From positions 272,654 to 336,653 of the forward strand of contig NZ_FQWM01000002.1 in the NCBI RefSeq assembly GCF_900129685.1: a stretch of 64,000 bases of DNA, written 5' to 3'. This stretch comes from Cognatishimia maritima (lineage in GTDB: Bacteria > Pseudomonadota > Alphaproteobacteria > Rhodobacterales > Rhodobacteraceae). The translations under genes were made by a program, and so were the position numbers. The first letter of the stretch is position 1; each line of letters begins with the position of its first letter. The notes beneath the pieces are model-generated. The model was given only the letters and a program-made list of their open reading frames with translations. It was not told the origin of the DNA and ran no database searches. This document shows positions 44,633 to 53,288 of this stretch, piece by piece.

Positions 44633-45094
44633 ATGGGCACATTTGAAAACAAACTGGCTGACCTAGGCATCACATTGCCCGAAGCCCCCGCCCCGGCTGC
44701 CAACTACGTGCCATACGTTGTCGTTGGCGATCTTGTATTTGTCTCTGGTCAAATTGCGTCCGGGCCAAACGGGCCGATCATTGGAAAACTTGGCGCTGAT
44801 ATGGATGTCGCTGCCGGAGCAGACGCCGCGCGCAGCTGCGCGATTGCGCTATTGGCGCAGGTGAAGGCTGCATGTGGCGGCGACTTGGATCGACTGGTGA
44901 AAGTTGTGAAACTGACCGGCTTCGTGAATTCGACACCGGATTTCGGCGAACAACCCAAAGTGATCAATGGGGCGTCTGACCTTTTTGGCGAAGCTTTGGG
45001 AGAAGCCGGACAGCACGCACGCGCGGCAGTCTCAGCCCCAGCGCTGCCGTTTGGTGTCGCGGTGGAAATTGACGGTGTTTTCCAGATCAAATGA
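44633..45094 (+). CDS. RidA/YjgF-family protein
   Basis: A 153-residue protein of the RidA group, whose archetype hydrolyses reactive enamine/imine intermediates to keto acids. VGDLVFVSGQIASGPNGPIIGKLG near residue 30 and the VVKLTGFVNSTPDF segment are landmarks; the family arginine that binds the carboxylate (Arg105 in E. coli) is replaced by the AGQHARAAVSAPALP region, where an Arg is present near 129. First of four overlapping genes (next: GDPD, PGN, phhB). Confidence 0.9.
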   Translation: MGTFENKLADLGITLPEAPAPAANYVPYVVVGDLVFVSGQIASGPNGPIIGKLGADMDVAAGADAARSCAIALLAQVKAACGGDLDRLVKVVKLTGFVNSTPDFGEQPKVINGASDLFGEALGEAGQHARAAVSAPALPFGVAVEIDGVFQIK

Positions 45095-45858
45095 CCGCGC
45101 TTGATCCCCGCTTTCTGGCCACCCCGATCGCGCACCGCGCATTGCATAACGTGACAGACGGCCGCCCTGAAAACAGCCGGGCGGCCATTCAAGCGGCGAT
45201 TGACGCGGGCTACGGGATCGAGATCGATCTGCAACTGTCCAGCGATGGTGTGCCGATGGTGTTTCACGACTATCGCCTGAACCGTTTGGCGCATTCCAAG
45301 GGGGACGTTGTGGACCGCACAGCCAAGGAGCTTTCTGCAATCACCCTAAAAGGCGGTGATGAAGGGATTCCCAATCTGGCCGAGGTCCTGGCGTTGGTTG
45401 CGGCGCAAGTCCCATTGTTGATCGAATTCAAAGATCAGGATCGCGGAATGGGTCCGGCGATTGGCCCCTTGGAAGAAGGCGCATCACGGCTGTTGAATAG
45501 CTACCAAGGTCCTCTGGCTTTGATGTCGTTCAATCCCCATTCAGTCGCCCGCCTCGCGCAGCTTTGCCCCGAGATCCCACGCGGCTTGGTCACCAGCGCC
45601 TATGATCCAGACGTTTGGTCTCCGCTACCAGCGACAACTTGCGACCAGTTGCGCGATATCCCCGACTATGACCGCGTCGGTGCCTGTTTCATCAGCCACG
45701 AAGCCGAAGATTTGCAGCGTCCTCGCGTCGCCGACCTTAAGGCGCAGGGTGCCCATATTTTATGCTGGACGGTGACCTCTGCGGCAATGGAAGCCGAGGC
45801 GCGCAAGATCGCTGAGAATATCACCTTTGAGCAATACCTTGCCGCGCACCCCGCTTGA
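45091..45858 (+). CDS. Glycerophosphodiester phosphodiesterase (GDPD)-family protein
   Basis: A 255-residue TIM-barrel phosphodiesterase releasing glycerol 3-phosphate. Active-site landmarks: IAHRALHNVTDGRPENS (His and Arg at the start, with RPENS), IEIDLQLSSDGVPMVFHDYRL near 47 (metal-binding Glu/Asp and catalytic His), and LIEFKDQD near 111. No signal peptide, so cytoplasmic. ATG overlaps the ridA stop. Lipid degradation or salvage is likely. Confidence 0.9.
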   Translation: MTALDPRFLATPIAHRALHNVTDGRPENSRAAIQAAIDAGYGIEIDLQLSSDGVPMVFHDYRLNRLAHSKGDVVDRTAKELSAITLKGGDEGIPNLAEVLALVAAQVPLLIEFKDQDRGMGPAIGPLEEGASRLLNSYQGPLALMSFNPHSVARLAQLCPEIPRGLVTSAYDPDVWSPLPATTCDQLRDIPDYDRVGACFISHEAEDLQRPRVADLKAQGAHILCWTVTSAAMEAEARKIAENITFEQYLAAHPA

Positions 45859-45865
45859 AGCGGGG
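45849..45865 (+). other. Hairpin across the GDPD stop codon
   Basis: CCCCGCT/AGCGGGG arms with the stop codon TGA inside or next to the loop. No T run. Possible effect on ribosome release or on processing between the GDPD and PGN genes. Confidence 0.35.
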
Positions 45866-45901
45866 CGTGGCAGAACCACATATGCTCTGTAAGGAGCCGT
45901 G

Positions 45902-47083
45902 ATGTCAGAGACCGCAATAGAAATTCAGGCGCATGGGTCATTGCGGGACATCAAAGCATCAGACTGGGATGCTTGCGCGGGCGCTGACGGATCAGAGCGG
46001 CCCATCGATCCCTTTACCACCTACCGATTTCTGAAAGCCCTCGAAGACAGCGGCTCTGTTGGGCCGGGCACGGGCTGGCAACCCCAATATCTGACGGCGC
46101 ATGCGGGCGGGCAAATGATAGCTGCGGCACCGCTGTATGCCAAAGGGCACAGCCAAGGCGAATACGTCTTTGATCACAATTGGGCCCATGCCTATGAACA
46201 GGCGGGCGGGCGCTACTACCCCAAACTCCAGATCGCCGTGCCCTTCACGCCTGTGACAGGTGCGCGATTTCTGGTACGGCCCGGCTTTGAAGAAGTGGGC
46301 CAAGCCGCGCTGATAGAAGGCGCCATGCGCTTGGCGCAGACGCATGGTGTGGGGTCGATCCATTGCACCTTTTGCACCAAGGAAGAAGCCGAGATTGGCC
46401 AGCACCTTGGACTTATGCATCGCACTGGTCAGCAGTTTCACTGGATGAACCGCAGCTATACGAATTTTGATGCTTTCCTGTCGGACCTCAGCTCTCGCAA
46501 ACGAAAAAACATCCGCAAGGAGCGCGCGCAGGCGCAGGCTTTTGGGGGCGACATTCGCACCTACACCGGATCAGAAATCCAGCCCCACCACTGGGATGCA
46601 ATGTGGACCTTCTATCAAGACACGGGCAGTCGCAAGTGGGGGTCGCCCTACCTGACCCGTCAGTTTTTTGACCAGATGCACGAGACCATGCGCGATGGTA
46701 TCCTGCTGGTCTTTGCGGAACGCGACGGTAGGCCCATCGCAGGGGCAATGAATTTCATTGGGCGCGATACGCTGTTTGGTCGCTACTGGGGCTGTTTGGA
46801 ACACCACAACTGCCTGCATTTTGAAATCTGCTATTATCAGGCCATTGACTGGGTCATTGCGCATGGGCTGCACCGCGTCGAAGCTGGAGCGCAAGGCGAT
46901 CACAAACTGGCGCGCGGGTATTTGCCGGTTGAAACCCATTCCCTGCATTGGTTTGCCGACGAAGGTTTTTCAGATGCAATTGCCCAATATCTGACGGCGG
47001 AACGAGAGGCCGTGGCGGAGGAAATTGAAATCCTCACAGACTACGGCCCCTTCCGAAACGAAACACGAGAGGATCAAGAATGA
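45902..47083 (+). CDS. PGN-biosynthesis/GNAT-like acyltransferase (PF04339-type, DUF482)
   Basis: A 393-residue protein. Landmarks: [77 protein letters not shown] near 200, and a final [22 protein letters not shown]. This is the family named peptidogalycan biosynthesis/recognition, related to FemAB-type transferases and GNAT acetyltransferases; the activity is not known. ATG 45902 follows AAGGAG. It ends in a 4-base overlap with phhB. Confidence 0.88.
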   Translation: MSETAIEIQAHGSLRDIKASDWDACAGADGSERPIDPFTTYRFLKALEDSGSVGPGTGWQPQYLTAHAGGQMIAAAPLYAKGHSQGEYVFDHNWAHAYEQAGGRYYPKLQIAVPFTPVTGARFLVRPGFEEVGQAALIEGAMRLAQTHGVGSIHCTFCTKEEAEIGQHLGLMHRTGQQFHWMNRSYTNFDAFLSDLSSRKRKNIRKERAQAQAFGGDIRTYTGSEIQPHHWDAMWTFYQDTGSRKWGSPYLTRQFFDQMHETMRDGILLVFAERDGRPIAGAMNFIGRDTLFGRYWGCLEHHNCLHFEICYYQAIDWVIAHGLHRVEAGAQGDHKLARGYLPVETHSLHWFADEGFSDAIAQYLTAEREAVAEEIEILTDYGPFRNETREDQE

Positions 47084-47370
47084 ACGAAAAACTCAGCAGC
47101 GCCGCCCGCGATGCCATCCTCGGCCCGCTTTTGGAAACTGGCTGGGAGATCGATGCGGGGCGCGACGCCATTGTGAAGACTTTTAAGTTCAAGACGTTCA
47201 ATGAAGCCTTTGGCTGGATGACACGTGCCGCCCTTTGGGCCGAGAAGTGGAACCACCACCCGGAATGGCGCAATGTCTACAACACCGTCGACGTTTGCCT
47301 GACAACACATGATGTCGGTGGCCTTTCGTCTTTGGATGTCAAACTGGCCCGAAAACTCGACACGCTTTAG
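47080..47370 (+). CDS. phhB: Pterin-4a-carbinolamine dehydratase
   Basis: A 96-residue enzyme recycling the pterin carbinolamine made by aromatic-amino-acid hydroxylases. Landmarks: [46 protein letters not shown], with active-site HHPEW near residue 60 and THDVGGL near 76. No phenylalanine hydroxylase is in view, so it may serve another pterin or have a different role. Last gene of the ridA operon. Confidence 0.95.
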   Translation: MNEKLSSAARDAILGPLLETGWEIDAGRDAIVKTFKFKTFNEAFGWMTRAALWAEKWNHHPEWRNVYNTVDVCLTTHDVGGLSSLDVKLARKLDTL

Positions 47371-47432
47371 CAATTCTTCTCAATAATTTTCGTTTGCCCC
47401 CTTGAACGAGGCGCAGGCTTCCCTCATTTGAG

Positions 47433-47448
47433 TAATGAATATTCATTA
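47433..47448. promoter_or_regulatory. Putative TetR operator
   Basis: Perfect 16-bp palindrome TAATGAATATTCATTA ending 13 bases before the TetR start. Fits autoregulation of the tetR-SDR unit. Confidence 0.65.
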
Positions 47449-47461
47449 TTGATTCGAGATC

Positions 47462-48052
47462 ATGCCGCGCCCTAGCAAAGAACAAGTCGCCGAAAACATT
47501 CGCAATGCCGTTGTGCGCGCCACAGCGGCCAAGGGGATCAGCGGTGTTTCGATGGCAGATGTCGCCAAAGAGGCCAAAGTCTCTGCTGGCACCCTGTATC
47601 TGCATTTCGACAACAAAACAGACATGCTGCAGCAAACATACCTGCACATCAAGCGCGCTTTCTATGCCTCGCTTACGGCCAGTATGACTGCCGCGACCAG
47701 CGCAGAAAAAATTCGCCAACTGTGGGTGGGCATGTTTGCCTTTGTCAGCGCCGACCCCCGAGGTTTCTTGTTTATCGACAACACAGGCGCCTTTGAAATC
47801 CTGACGGCAGAGCAGGCCGCCGAAGCCCAGATAATGCAGGAAGACATTCGCCAAATTCTGGCCGATGCAATCTCGGACGGCACGCTGGCTGACCTACCGC
47901 TAGACGTAGTGACAACCCTGCTGACGGCCCCGGCTCTTTTGATGGCACGCAGTAGCGTCATGCAGGATCGCACCTTTTCCCGCGCCGAATTGGAGCTGAC
48001 CTTTGACAGGGTCTGGCTCTCTATCAGCGCTTCCCCAACAAACCCACATTAA
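47462..48052 (+). CDS. TetR-family transcriptional regulator
   Basis: A 196-residue regulator with a helix-turn-helix ISGVSMADVAKEAKVSAGTLYLHFDNK (landmark VSAGTLYLHF, residues about 40-50) and a C-terminal ligand domain. It lies directly upstream of an SDR gene with 17 bases between, so the two probably share a transcript from a promoter with the palindrome at 47433. Ligand unknown. Confidence 0.88.
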   Translation: MPRPSKEQVAENIRNAVVRATAAKGISGVSMADVAKEAKVSAGTLYLHFDNKTDMLQQTYLHIKRAFYASLTASMTAATSAEKIRQLWVGMFAFVSADPRGFLFIDNTGAFEILTAEQAAEAQIMQEDIRQILADAISDGTLADLPLDVVTTLLTAPALLMARSSVMQDRTFSRAELELTFDRVWLSISASPTNPH

Positions 48053-48069
48053 CTCCTTTGGAGAGAACA

Positions 48070-48933
48070 ATGACAAAAGTCATCCTTGTGACCGGCTGTT
48101 CAACCGGTCTTGGCATCGCCATCGCGCTTCAGGCCGCAAAAGCAGGCCACACCGTCTATGCAACTATGCGCAACCTCGACAAACGTGCCGCACTTGATGC
48201 AGCCATAGCAGAAGCAAGCGTGTCGATGTCCGTCCTGCCACTGGACGTTCAAAAAACAGACACCGTGAATGCTGCTGTTGAACAAATCATCGCAGAACAG
48301 GGGCGCATCGACGTGCTGATCAACAATGCTGGCGCTGGCTACATCCGCTCGACCGAGCAGGCCAGTGAAGAAGAAGTTAACTGGGTCATGGACGTGAACT
48401 TCAATGGCGTCGTGCGTTGCACCAAAGCGGTATTGCCCCATATGCGCCAAAAGCGCAGCGGTCATGTCATCACAATCGGCTCCGTCGGCGGCCTGGTCGG
48501 ACAGCCCTTCAACGACATCTATTGCGCGGCAAAGTTTGCCGTCGAAGGCTACACCGAGGCGCTGGCCTCTTATGTTGGCCCGGCATTCGGGCTGCATTTC
48601 TCTGTTGTGGAGCCGGGCGGCATTGCCACGGAATTCGCCAATAACGTGCTGAAACAGGTCGAAGAAACCGGTGGCATGTTGGACGATGAATACCTGCCGA
48701 TCCTTCAGCAATATGTAGCAGGGGCGCAAAGCCGCGCAACGGATGGCGTGTATCAAACCGCAGACGAAGTGGCTGCAGTGGTCATGGATGTGATGAGTGC
48801 TGACGAACCACCAGTGCGTGTTCGTTCTTCAGAATGGGCTGAAAACTTTGCCCAGCACAAAACCAAAGCTGACCCAGATGGAAAAGCAGGACAAGCGATG
48901 GTGCAGAAATACCTGATGAACGTCGCTGAATAA
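48070..48933 (+). CDS. Short-chain dehydrogenase/reductase
   Basis: A 287-residue NAD(P)-dependent enzyme. TGCSTGLGIAIAL is the cofactor loop near residue 8, NNAGAGY near 84, the catalytic serine lies in ITIGSVGGL near 136, and the YCAAK motif near 153. The GLHF and PGGIATEF segment follows. It belongs to the group of oxidoreductases such as retinol/steroid dehydrogenase-like SDRs with unknown substrate. ATG 48070 follows GGAG; likely controlled by the TetR regulator upstream. Confidence 0.9.
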   Translation: MTKVILVTGCSTGLGIAIALQAAKAGHTVYATMRNLDKRAALDAAIAEASVSMSVLPLDVQKTDTVNAAVEQIIAEQGRIDVLINNAGAGYIRSTEQASEEEVNWVMDVNFNGVVRCTKAVLPHMRQKRSGHVITIGSVGGLVGQPFNDIYCAAKFAVEGYTEALASYVGPAFGLHFSVVEPGGIATEFANNVLKQVEETGGMLDDEYLPILQQYVAGAQSRATDGVYQTADEVAAVVMDVMSADEPPVRVRSSEWAENFAQHKTKADPDGKAGQAMVQKYLMNVAE

Positions 48934-48975
48934 CGCCGAGACGATATGGGCGGGGATCACCCCGCCCGATTTACA

Positions 48976-49464
48976 TTAGATCTTCTCTAACAATTCTTCG
49001 CCGGTTGTCAGGCTGCACGTTCCCGCCTGTTCTTCAAGGTTGAGGACCTTGACCTCCCCATCCTCTGCAAGCAGGGCAAACCGCTGACAGCGGTTGAAGA
49101 ACCCTATCTGCGGCGCGTCAAATTCCAGCCCCAGCGCCTTGGTCAGTTCCGCTTGATGGTCGGCCAGCATTGTGATCCCAGCATCCGCCGCACCAGAAGT
49201 TTGCTCCCAACGCTTCATCACAAATGGGTCGTTGACGGCGATACAGATAATTTCTTCCACGCCTTTGGCTTTGAAGCCCTCAGCGGTGCGTATGAAACTC
49301 GGCAAATGCGCGCGATCACAGGTGCCAGTAAAGGCACCGGGCAGACCAAAAAGAACGATCGTGCGACCCTTGGACAAGCTTGCCAGTTCCACATATTCAG
49401 CGCCTGACTCCTCCATCGTTGAAAGTGTCGCGTTGGGCAAATTGTCCCCGACTGAAATCGTCAT
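48976..49464 (-). CDS. Peroxiredoxin of the Prx5 type
   Basis: A 162-residue peroxidase. GLPGAFTGTCDRAHLPSF near residues 40-57 holds the peroxidatic Cys49 in a variant of the usual PGAFTPTCS motif. A second cysteine, C-terminal in AGTCSLTTGEELLEKI near 149, could be resolving. It reduces peroxides with thiols. Divergent from the ferredoxin reductase gene with 86 bases between. Confidence 0.93.
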   Translation of the reverse strand: MTISVGDNLPNATLSTMEESGAEYVELASLSKGRTIVLFGLPGAFTGTCDRAHLPSFIRTAEGFKAKGVEEIICIAVNDPFVMKRWEQTSGAADAGITMLADHQAELTKALGLEFDAPQIGFFNRCQRFALLAEDGEVKVLNLEEQAGTCSLTTGEELLEKI

Positions 49465-49550
49465 TCTGCTGTCTCCGTGATTGCGTTTTGGTCTTTAGCG
49501 GATATAGGTTTTCTGCCGCATTCGGCAATGCGATTTGGGAAGGAATACGT

Positions 49551-50759
49551 ATGGAGCACGTGATTGTTGTCGGAGCAGGTCAAGCCGGGGCCTCCTGCGT
49601 TGCCAAACTGCGTGCCGAAGGCTTTGAGGGTCAGATCACCTTGATCGGGTCGGAAGCCGCCCTGCCCTATCAGCGCCCGCCGCTGTCCAAGAAGTACTTG
49701 CTGGGTGAATTTGAATTGGAGCGGCTCTATCTAAGACCGCAGAGTTTCTACGAGCAGAACAACATCACCTTGCGGCTTGGGCAATCCGTGGACGCCATCG
49801 ACCCGGTCGCGCGCACGGTCTCTATAGGCGGGGAAACGCTGACCTATAGCGATCTTGTCTTTGCAACCGGATCTTCCCCGCGCCATCTGCCCGCCTCGAT
49901 TGGAGGCAACTTGCAGCGCGTCTATACCATGCGTGATCTCGCAGACGCTGACGCCATGGCACCTGAATTCATCGCTGGTCGTCATGTTTTGATCGTCGGC
50001 GGTGGCTATATCGGGTTAGAGGCCGCAGCGGTCGCTGCCGCGAAGGGGTTGAACGTCACTTTGGTTGAGATGGCTGACCGCATCCTTCAACGCGTGGCTG
50101 CGCCTGAGACTGCCGATTACTTCCGCGCTTTGCATCAGTCGAATGGGGTCAAAATTCTTGAAGACACCGGCCTGAAAGAACTTATTGGAGACGGCGAAGT
50201 CAGTGGCGCGGTTCTAAGTGATGGCACCCAGCTTGATGTCGATTTTGTCGTCGTTGGGGTTGGTATCGACCCAAACACGACGCTGGCAAAGGATGCCGGT
50301 TTGAAACTGGAAAATGGGATCGCGACAGATGCCAAAGGCCAGACCTCCCATCCCCGTATCTGGGCCGCGGGCGACTGCGCTTCGTTCCCTTATCACGGCC
50401 ATCAAATCCGGCTTGAGAGCGTGCCCAACGCGATTGATCAGGCCGAAGTTGTCGCCGCGAATATCCTTGGAGCCAATCGCGACTACCACGCCAAGCCTTG
50501 GTTCTGGTCCGATCAATACGATGTCAAACTGCAGATCGCGGGGCTGAACACGGGCTATGAATCGGTAGTAAAACGTGACCATGGTGAAGGCAGTCAATCT
50601 GTCTGGTATTATACGGGCGATCAGTTGATGGCGGTGGATGCCATGAACGCGCCGCGCGACTATATGATCGGCAAGCGCCTGATCGAGGCGGGAAAATCTG
50701 TGCCGGCTGAGGTCGTTGCGGATGCCGCCGCTGACCTCAAACCCTTTCTAAAAGCATGA
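49551..50759 (+). CDS. FAD-dependent ferredoxin/rubredoxin reductase-type oxidoreductase
   Basis: A 402-residue flavoprotein. VVGAGQAGASCVAKLRAEG (FAD) is at residues 5-23, RPPLSKKYLLGE near 42, the NAD-binding VGGGYIGLEAAAVAA near 148, and IWAAGDCA near 268. It matches the putidaredoxin/rhodocoxin reductase group that feeds P450 or ring-oxygenase ferredoxins. No ferredoxin gene is next to it. The start ATG 49551 has GGGAAGGA upstream. Overlaps rsmD by four bases, so translation is coupled. Confidence 0.92.
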   Translation: MEHVIVVGAGQAGASCVAKLRAEGFEGQITLIGSEAALPYQRPPLSKKYLLGEFELERLYLRPQSFYEQNNITLRLGQSVDAIDPVARTVSIGGETLTYSDLVFATGSSPRHLPASIGGNLQRVYTMRDLADADAMAPEFIAGRHVLIVGGGYIGLEAAAVAAAKGLNVTLVEMADRILQRVAAPETADYFRALHQSNGVKILEDTGLKELIGDGEVSGAVLSDGTQLDVDFVVVGVGIDPNTTLAKDAGLKLENGIATDAKGQTSHPRIWAAGDCASFPYHGHQIRLESVPNAIDQAEVVAANILGANRDYHAKPWFWSDQYDVKLQIAGLNTGYESVVKRDHGEGSQSVWYYTGDQLMAVDAMNAPRDYMIGKRLIEAGKSVPAEVVADAAADLKPFLKA

Positions 50760-51322
50760 GGATCATCGCCGGAGAATTTCGTGGGACGGCGCTTGCCTCG
50801 GTCGGTAAGGGCGACGCAGGGGCGCATCTACGGCCCACAACAGATCGGGTTCGGGAAAGCCTGTTCAACGTTCTCATGGGCGGTAAATTCGGCGATCCCA
50901 TCTCGGGCGCGCGGGTGCTTGATCTGTTTGCAGGCACTGGCGCGCTTGGGCTGGAAGCGCTTTCGCGCGGGGCTGACAGTGTCTGTTTCGTGGATGACGG
51001 TCGCAAATCGGCGAACATTATTCGACAGAATATCCAAATCACCCGAAGCAAGACGCGGTGTCAGATCATCTCCCGTGACGCACTTCGGCTGCCAGCCAAT
51101 ACGGCCCCGCCCTATGACTTGATCTTTCTGGACCCGCCCTATGGCAAAAACCTTGGCCAAAAAGCGCTTAACACCGCTGCTGCGGGCGGATGGATTTCCA
51201 AAGACGCTTTGGTGGTGTTTGAAGAGAGTTCGCCGCAAATTCCGCCCGAGGGTTTCACAGCCTTGGATCACAGAAGATACGGCGACACACATGTGTCTTT
51301 CTTTGAGTATGCGGGGGCATAG
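50756..51322 (+). CDS. rsmD: 16S rRNA (guanine-966-N2)-methyltransferase
   Basis: A 188-residue SAM-dependent methyltransferase. RIIAGEFRG at the start, RPTTDRVRESLFNVL near 27, VLDLFAGTGALGLEALSRGA near 52 (SAM), and the base-flipping DPPYGKNL motif near 125 are family landmarks. The ATG overlaps the ferredoxin-reductase stop (ATGA). Confidence 0.95.
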   Translation: MRIIAGEFRGTALASVGKGDAGAHLRPTTDRVRESLFNVLMGGKFGDPISGARVLDLFAGTGALGLEALSRGADSVCFVDDGRKSANIIRQNIQITRSKTRCQIISRDALRLPANTAPPYDLIFLDPPYGKNLGQKALNTAAAGGWISKDALVVFEESSPQIPPEGFTALDHRRYGDTHVSFFEYAGA

Positions 51323-51361
51323 CCCCTTCTCGCTGTGAACCTCACGCGGCTTTGTGAACGC

Positions 51362-51378
51362 CATGTTCTGAAAACATG
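51362..51378. repeat. Inverted repeat upstream of the DUF2189 leader
   Basis: CATGTT (51362-51367) and AACATG (51373-51378), near-palindrome just upstream of a TATACT -10-like sequence (51380-51385). Could be an operator or the tail hairpin of rsmD. Confidence 0.4.
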
Positions 51379-51385
51379 CTATACT

Positions 51386-51500
51386 CCCACTAGATCGCGG
51401 GCCTAAGCGGAAGCACACATCGGCTCGTGGGATGACCTTGGCCATCCTGAGGAGCGTTTGTGTTCCGTGATCCCGGCCTGCTTGAACACTCAAGGAGGAA
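51386..51500 (+). ncRNA. Candidate structured RNA or 5' leader upstream of the DUF2189 gene
   Basis: After a -10-like TATACT (51380-51385), about 100 bases fold into one long interrupted hairpin: GCGGGCC (397-403) with GGCCTGC (475-481), CGGAA (408-412) with TTCCG (463-467), GCTC (423-426) with GAGC (452-455), GGATG (430-434) with CATCC (443-447), offsets from 51000. A last hairpin CTTGA/TCAAG abuts the GGAGG ribosome site. The closing GCGGGCC/GGCCTGC recalls bacterial 6S RNA, but the length is short and I cannot confirm it; a leader or riboswitch for the downstream gene is equally possible. Confidence 0.4.
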
Positions 51501-51503
51501 GAG

Positions 51504-52367
51504 ATGGTTCAAACCATAGGAAACCCATTATCATGGGGGGCGCAGGCGCTTGGCGGGGCCGGACGTGCTGCGAATGATGTTGCCACTCACCTGGGCAGCG
51601 AAGAGGACATCCGCCCGACTGTCCTACCGCTCGACATTCACGATATCAGCACGGCGCTGAAACTCGGTTGGCAGGACGTGATGCGGTTTCGCAGCGATGT
51701 CTTTGCGCTTGTGGTTGTGTATCCGATGATCGGCTTTGCATTGGCATTTTTGGCCTTTGAGCAGGCGCTTTTGCCGATGCTCTTTCCGATGGCGGCGGGG
51801 TTTGCACTGCTTGGTCCGGTGGCCTGTATCGGCATGTATGAAATCAGCCGCCAGAATGAGGAAACAGGAAGCGCCAGTTGGGGCACTGCGCTGTCGGCCT
51901 TGCGAAGCCGTGTCATTGGACCTGTCATGGTCCTTGGCTTTTTCATGCTGGTTTGGTTCATGCTGTGGATGGCGGCGGCATTTGCGATTTATGCGATCAC
52001 GCTTGGCCCAGCGATGCCCATAAGCACCATGGGATTCATATCTGACGTGCTTACAACCTCATCCGGTTGGATTATGATCCTGCTTGGCGTGGGCGTTGGT
52101 GCGGTGTTTGCCTTTGTGGTGCTGCTGGTCTCTGCGGTTGGGTTTCCGATGCTGATCGACAAGCCAGTTGGGCTGCCAATTGCGGTCGCTACCTCTGTGC
52201 GCGCGGTTCGGCTGAACCTAAAGCCCATGCTGCTTTGGGGACTTGTTGTCGCGGCGATGTTGGCGTTGGCGACAATCACGGTGTTCTTGGGGTTGGTTCT
52301 GGTGCTGCCGTGGCTTGGGCACGCGACATGGCACCTCTATCGACTGACAATCGCCTTTGACGGCTAA
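51504..52367 (+). CDS. DUF2189-family membrane protein
   Basis: A 287-residue inner-membrane protein with six hydrophobic segments (from about residue 70). Landmarks: DISTALKLGWQDVMRFRSDVFALVVVYPMIGFALAFLAF, GPVACIGMYEISRQNE near 108, LLVSAVGFPMLIDKPVGL near 212. The family is associated with cytochrome c oxidase-like integral membrane proteins in annotation, with no proven role. GGAGG lies six bases before ATG 51504. Followed by a terminator on the opposite strand. Confidence 0.85.
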   Translation: MVQTIGNPLSWGAQALGGAGRAANDVATHLGSEEDIRPTVLPLDIHDISTALKLGWQDVMRFRSDVFALVVVYPMIGFALAFLAFEQALLPMLFPMAAGFALLGPVACIGMYEISRQNEETGSASWGTALSALRSRVIGPVMVLGFFMLVWFMLWMAAAFAIYAITLGPAMPISTMGFISDVLTTSSGWIMILLGVGVGAVFAFVVLLVSAVGFPMLIDKPVGLPIAVATSVRAVRLNLKPMLLWGLVVAAMLALATITVFLGLVLVLPWLGHATWHLYRLTIAFDG

Positions 52368-52371
52368 CAAG

Positions 52372-52396
52372 AAAAAGGGCGCTTCATGCGCCCTTT
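52372..52396 (-). terminator. Terminator of map, bidirectional with DUF2189
   Basis: AAAGGGCGC/GCGCCCTTT arms; T run on the minus strand just beyond the map stop. May also stop the convergent DUF2189 transcript. Confidence 0.8.
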
Positions 52397-52410
52397 GTCA
52401 TTTCAAGTGG

Positions 52411-53241
52411 TTAGCTCTTGTAGGTCGGGTGATACATCCCCGCTGGCGACAGCGTGAAAATATCAAACCCATCTGAGGTCACCCCAATCGAATGCTCAAA
52501 CTGCGCAGATAGGGATTTGTCGCGTGTGACTGCTGTCCAATCGTCGGCTAAAACCTTGGTTTCCGGACGGCCCAGATTGATCATCGGTTCAATTGTAAAG
52601 AACATGCCCTCTTCAAGGATTGGACCGGTGCCCGGACGCCCGTAGTGCAGCACGTTTGGCGGCTCATGGAATTGACGTCCCAAGCCATGGCCACAGAAAT
52701 CACGCACAACACTCATCCGGTGGCCTTCGGCATAGGACTGAATAGCGTGGCCAATGTCGCCAAAGGTGTTGCCGGGTTTGACGGCCTCAATGCCTTTCAT
52801 CAGGGCGTCGTGGGTCACCTGGATCAGCCGCTCTGCCTTGCGGGGTAGTTTTCCCGCCACATACATCCGGCTCGAATCGCCATACCAGCCATCGACAATG
52901 GTTGTGACGTCGATGTTCAGGATATCGCCATCTTTCAGCTTCTTGTCACCGGGGATGCCATGACACACCACGTGGTTCACAGAAATACAGCTGGCGTGCT
53001 GATACCCTTTGTAGCCGATGGTTGCCGAGGTCGCCCCAGCCGCTTCGACTTTTTCGGTGATGATCCGATCAATCTCACCGGTGGTCTGGCCCGGATAAAC
53101 ATGCTCCGCGATTTCGTCCAGAATACGCGCGGTCACCTGACCTGCGGCATGCATGCCTGCAAAGTCGGCTTCCTGATAGATCCTGATCCCGTCGCGGGTC
53201 TGTCCTGCCCTTCCAATCATCCGGCTGCTCCAAATCTTCAT
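52411..53241 (-). CDS. map: Methionine aminopeptidase, type I
   Basis: A 276-residue enzyme removing the initiator methionine. Metal-ligand landmarks: NIDVTTIVDGWYGDSSRM near residues 110-127 (two Asp), GHGLGRQFHEPPNVLHYG near 188 (His), and FFTIEPMINLG plus the C-terminal QFEHSIGV (Glu residues). Start ATG 53241 with AGGGG upstream; ATG at residue 8 (MIGRAG) is a second possibility. It lies 47 bases downstream of sfsA on the same strand. Confidence 0.94.
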   Translation of the reverse strand: MKIWSSRMIGRAGQTRDGIRIYQEADFAGMHAAGQVTARILDEIAEHVYPGQTTGEIDRIITEKVEAAGATSATIGYKGYQHASCISVNHVVCHGIPGDKKLKDGDILNIDVTTIVDGWYGDSSRMYVAGKLPRKAERLIQVTHDALMKGIEAVKPGNTFGDIGHAIQSYAEGHRMSVVRDFCGHGLGRQFHEPPNVLHYGRPGTGPILEEGMFFTIEPMINLGRPETKVLADDWTAVTRDKSLSAQFEHSIGVTSDGFDIFTLSPAGMYHPTYKS

Positions 53242-53288
53242 ACGTTCCCCTTACTTAGGATGGATCAACCAGAAGGACCAGAGGGGGG

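Noticed and set aside
51386-51500. Definite 6S RNA (ssrS) call
   Set aside because: Closing helix looks similar, but the length and central bubble do not fit clearly; kept only as a candidate structured RNA.
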